Assembly (NCBI RefSeq): GCF_022539315.1
Contig: NC_066323.1
Location: 13,753,719 to 13,817,718, forward strand
Length of the DNA: 64,000 nt
Reading direction: 5' to 3'
Source of the DNA: Serinus canaria
Taxonomy: Eukaryota; Chordata; Aves; Passeriformes; Fringillidae
Positions 60,301 through 64,000 of the stretch are shown one piece after another. The translations under genes were made by a program, and so were the position numbers. Below the pieces are notes generated by a model. That model searched no databases and was not told the origin of the DNA. It worked only from the letters and a program-made list of their open reading frames with translations. The stretch's first letter is position 1; each line of letters starts with the position of its first letter.

Positions 60301-62139
60301 GAGACAGGGTCCCACAGACACAGGCAGCATCCCTGCAGTTCATTGAAAGAGGCTCAATAAGGATCTCTAGGGAATCTCTAACAATAAAAGCTCTTCTCAA
60401 ATAATGGCCACAGCGAGGACTTGGCAGCACTGTGGATAAAGAAGCCCAGACAAAAAGGTTGTTTCCAAGGTGCTGTGAACAGATCCCATGTTCTGTCAAA
60501 TGAGCTGCTTGCACAGGACTGATAACAGGGTTCTGAACGGGATGCTGTGCTGGGGAGTTAATAAGACAACACTGCAATGCCCCCTGCATGGGGAGAGGCA
60601 GATGGACTCAGCAGGTTTTCATGCTTGGTCAGGTGTTATTAATCTATGACCAAGAGAGCAGGTGGCTGTCAGAAATTGCAAGAATTTTTCAAAAATCATT
60701 CAGCTCCGCAAAGCCTGAATATGCTTTTTAAAAAAGAGGAATACAGGAAAAAAAAAAACAGGAAGAGATTGTAACCAAGTGTTGTTTCAGTAATTGCTAA
60801 GTTTAGACAATGGTGCATAGTGAATGTAGTGTGGCAATTTTTCCCCTCTAAAATTTAGCCTAGAAAAGGGCCTACTCAGCAAAAACAAACATTTCCAAAT
60901 ATTCACTTTGTTTAAAAAACCTTAAACAACATAGCATCTTGATAGTAGGCTCCTTTGAAGGATTACTGCGGTAAACTGTAACCCAGTTTACTGGGATAGT
61001 ATAGGGGACAATTTATCCAGTGGGGATTTTATGGACTCGTGTATTTAAAAGTCACCAGGTTTTACCTTCATAATAAAAGTAAAATTGTAAAACATTTTTC
61101 CCCTTTTCATCACTTAATGCATCTGGTTACACTTTTACTTTGCTCAGCCTCAACAACAAAAATAATTTTGAATGAGCATAGAAAGTCAGTTTCAATGTTT
61201 CATGGGCAAAACAGTCTCCGAAACCCTCATATCAATACTGACTACAGTATCCCCATTCAATATAAACATTTACATTTTAAAAAAACCCTTCACATTATGT
61301 ACAGAGTACATAATGAAAAGTTTAGAAAGGGCAGTTTCATTCAAGCACAATGAAAAACAGATGTTTCCTCAAAAACTTCTAATACTCCCACTCTTCTATT
61401 TAACTTGGATCCCATGAACGAAACACAACGCTGCAATACTGACATTTGAAATAATTCTGTAATTATTTTTCTACAATCCACATTATTAATGTTTCGTGGA
61501 GTACTGTTTCTCACTTCCACTGTGTTTGGGGGCTTGGATGGTTCAATTAAAAGAACAAATAAAAAAGGAGTTAATTCTATCTTGTGCTTCAATCTAGGCA
61601 ATGTCATTGGACATAATGACTCCATTTCCCATCTGTAGGAAGATAATGCAAAATTATCTACTGCAATATCCACATATTGAAGCAAAAGTATCCTTTCATT
61701 GTAGAACCTTTGGACTAACACAACTCCTAGCAATGAAGTGGCTGTTTTTAGCTCAAATGAGTTCTTCACCCTTGTGACCAAGCTGACTGCTCAAAAAATG
61801 GGAACTGGGAAGGCAGGGCAGAGAACAGAACTGACTAAGCCTGTACCACAATTGTAAAATAACTCCTGGATATATATCTTCATTGTCAGTGGCCCCAAGA
61901 CAGAATGTGTTAGAAAATGGACTCTAGATTTGCTGACTAAGTACTGGCTAAAAATCTTTTTCAGAACAGCAGCAAATGCATATTGTCTGCTAATAAACAC
62001 AAACCAGCAGTGGTGTTTGAAAGTAAAGAGATACACTATTTCATTTAAAATTCAGTTACAATCTGATTATTATTTCCTTCCTAAAACCAAAGGCACTTTT
62101 CTTTGAAGAAGGAAGGGTTTAAAAAAACAAACAGAAGAA
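57331..62139. other. Unique AT-rich non-coding stretch
   Basis: A T-rich tract lies at 60,123-60,141 and an A11 run at 60,748-60,758. The longest open frame of the window (146 codons, minus, 61,341-61,781) is here; its peptide resembles nothing I know and a plus-strand frame overlaps its left end. I see no gene or mobile element. Confidence 0.5.
60123..60141 (-). repeat. T-rich tract
   Basis: T7, C and T11 in a row, followed by AATTTATTTTG. Simple low-complexity sequence. Confidence 0.9.
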
Positions 62140-62500
62140 TAACCCTGCTATGTTTAATTGTAATGATTGTGTCTGCCAGCAGGGTCATTCATTAACTGCA
62201 GCTCTTGATAATTGCCTCTCTTTATTGCAGGGGTTGCCCAAGACTTGATATTCTGTTACAGCATTGTTGAATAGTAGAAATTGAACACAGGTTCAGGAAA
62301 ACAATGTGTACACCACAAATATGAATTGCTGTTCCTTCCCTGCTTGCAATAACTGATTATCTCAGTAGGCATTTTCTATATGGAGACTAGTGGCTTTAAT
62401 TTTACACATAATCATTAAAATCTAATTGGTGTGATCCTTCCTTAGAGCAGACAAGGTATCTAATGTAGTAGTAATTACTGCTTAAAACTTACATTATCCC
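62140..62500. promoter_or_regulatory. CNE-like block
   Basis: This repeat-free AT-rich stretch contains TTTAATTGTAATGATTG, TCATTCATTAACTGCAG, TTGATAATTGCC and, further on, AATCATTAAAATCTAATTGG and AGTAGTAATTACTGC. Dense ATTA/TAAT cores suggest homeodomain sites. A good acceptor-like sequence (CTCTTTATTGCAG, ending 62,230) has no partner donor. Confidence 0.2.
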
Positions 62501-64000
62501 AGGCTATTTTAAATGACAGTCACAATCTTAAAAGACAAAGTTACAAAATATGACCATTGGGGAGGAGCAGAATTTCCCTGAAATGCATACTGAATAGGCA
62601 GTGCTGAGGCACTAAAGATGGTTCTTTCTGCAATGCACAAGTCTTGAGAATATTAACTATCAACATTAACATGTGAGGCAGTCATGTAACAATGATATAG
62701 TGCTGCCTGCAAGCAAATACCCCTGACAGACCCTATCCAACACCATCCATGACACAGTCAATCTGTAAATAAATGCAAGCTGCCTACCTTCCTTCCCAAA
62801 CCAGCCAGTTTGGAATACTGCTTGCCAAAGTATTTGAGAAGTCATGCTGATGTACTGAGGCAGATGTTTCAAAAAATATGAGTTTCTTCAACTGTTTAAC
62901 TAAAGAAATTTGGTTACACTTTCCAAAGACATACATGTTTTCAGAATTGCAGAATTTAACTTAAAAAAGCCTACTTAAATATTAAAAGTATTTAAGTTTT
63001 TACATTACTATCTAGAGTGGTGAAGAGTTTATATAAATTCTTTACATAAATTTCTTTAGCAGACGTGAGCCATAAGACAACCACCATCAACAGAACACAT
63101 CAGAAATAGTTTGAAGGAATATGCATAAATTGCAGAATAAGGCCCCTTTACTGAAAGCCACCATTCTCAGACAGATCACTTTTGCTGGGAATAGCTTAAG
63201 TGAGACTCCAGGTGGATGCAAGGATCTGAAATTGCAAGAAGATATGAGTTTCACATTTCCAAGCATTTAATTATAAAGAAAAATGAACAGTCTTTCTATA
63301 AAAACAGAGCTTGGGAATTTCTTTTTCTCTAGCTTTCATCTCTCATTGGTGCTGTAGGCCTAGATTAGTATTTACAACAATCAAAATCTGTATGCAAAAA
63401 TATCACACTATTTCTCTTTGCAAATTACTTTGGCTGCCTTGTTCTCTGAACAGTGTCATTTTTAGCATGCTATTAACACATACTTTTCCTCTTAAAGCTG
63501 TTAAAAAGCCCTCAGCTCTGTTAATGCAGGCATCCCTTTATCTGACACCAATGATTTTTACCAGGTCACTGGTTTAATGCCTTTAAGCCCTTTATAAATT
63601 AATCATCAGTGCAGCCAAATGATTTTGTCAACCTCCTAACAGTATCTGCAGTTCTGAATAACTGGCTTCCAGGGGAAGATCTGCAATGAAAACCCCTTAG
63701 CAATTTTTAAAATCTCCTTCTGTCCACGAGAGCTAAGGACTGCAAGGAGCACGCTGCCATCATTCCAAAGCCACATCCCACCCTTGTGGATGGCAAGGCT
63801 TGTCAAAGGTGGGAGAAGATGGAATTACACCAGGGCAACCAAAGCATTTTATTTCCTAGGAATTAAACACCCACCCCTGTCTGCCCCCCGGACCAAATCC
63901 AGGAAACCACTTCAGCTGGAGATAGTCCTTGCTGATCACAATTGGCCATGTGCATTTTTAACATTAGGCATTGTTGCAATGCTTGGATCAAGCTACAGCA
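62501..64000. other. Unique AT-rich non-coding stretch
   Basis: On the minus strand a 33-bp exon-like segment lies at 62,788-62,820 (QYSKLAGLGRK in frame 0, donor AAG/GTAGGC, moderate acceptor). The last 300 bases are GC-richer with no recognised repeat. No gene. Confidence 0.5.

Noticed and set aside
61341..61781. Longest open frame in the window, 146 codons on the minus strand
   Set aside because: The peptide resembles no family I know, a plus-strand frame overlaps its left end, no good splice or promoter context was seen, and one frame of this length is expected by chance in 64 kb on six frames.
1..64000. An operon, CRISPR array or other multi-gene system
   Set aside because: Base composition, CR1 and LTR content, simple repeats and lack of dense coding sequence all indicate vertebrate nuclear DNA; no arrays of spaced direct repeats or gene clusters are present.

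Overview
The window looks like AT-rich, non-coding nuclear DNA from a bird, probably a songbird. The evidence is two 3'-end fragments of CR1 LINEs (about 7,545-7,755 and 21,150-21,204), which carry the usual avian CR1 tail wording, and one solo endogenous-retrovirus LTR (50,941-51,333). That LTR runs TG...CA, is flanked by an exact 6-bp target-site duplication, and has CCAAT and TATA boxes on the minus strand. Recognisable interspersed repeats fill only about 1-2% of the window and CpG is strongly depleted, which fits an avian gene desert or a very long intron. The songbird placement is an impression from the LTR and cannot be proved here.

I recognise no protein-coding gene, rRNA, tRNA, CpG island or CRISPR array. 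The longest open frames (up to about 146 codons) have the length and composition expected by chance in DNA of this base composition, often overlap frames on the other strand, and match no family I know. Many segments look like exons, with good 3' and 5' splice sites around an open frame. I list the best as low-confidence candidates. Chance pseudoexons of this quality are common in vertebrate introns and intergenic DNA, so they need RNA or cross-species evidence.

Layout: 1-7.5 kb is unique AT-rich sequence with an AT/ATAC microsatellite and poly-A runs. A CR1 fragment follows at 7.5 kb, then more unique sequence to 21 kb, with a CNE-like block at 14.1-14.5 kb, and a second CR1 tail at 21.15 kb. 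From 19.4 to 24.4 kb there are several good minus-strand exon-like segments. At 27.7-28.0 kb a plus-strand exon-like segment lies next to a nearly perfect 23-bp-arm hairpin. The 31.2-31.4 kb stretch combines A23, an 18-bp perfect palindrome and an AAAT microsatellite. A minus-strand G-quadruplex motif lies at 39.4 kb, a homeobox/POU-rich CNE-like block at 40.0 kb, a G15 run at 44.4 kb, a perfect 24-bp palindrome beside an octamer at 49.6 kb, and the solo LTR at 50.9-51.3 kb. CNE-like blocks recur at 57.2 and 62.1-62.5 kb.

If the window has a function, the likeliest one is distal regulation: several AT-rich blocks combine TAATTA cores, ATGCAAAT octamers and OTX/PITX-type sites. No multi-gene system is visible.
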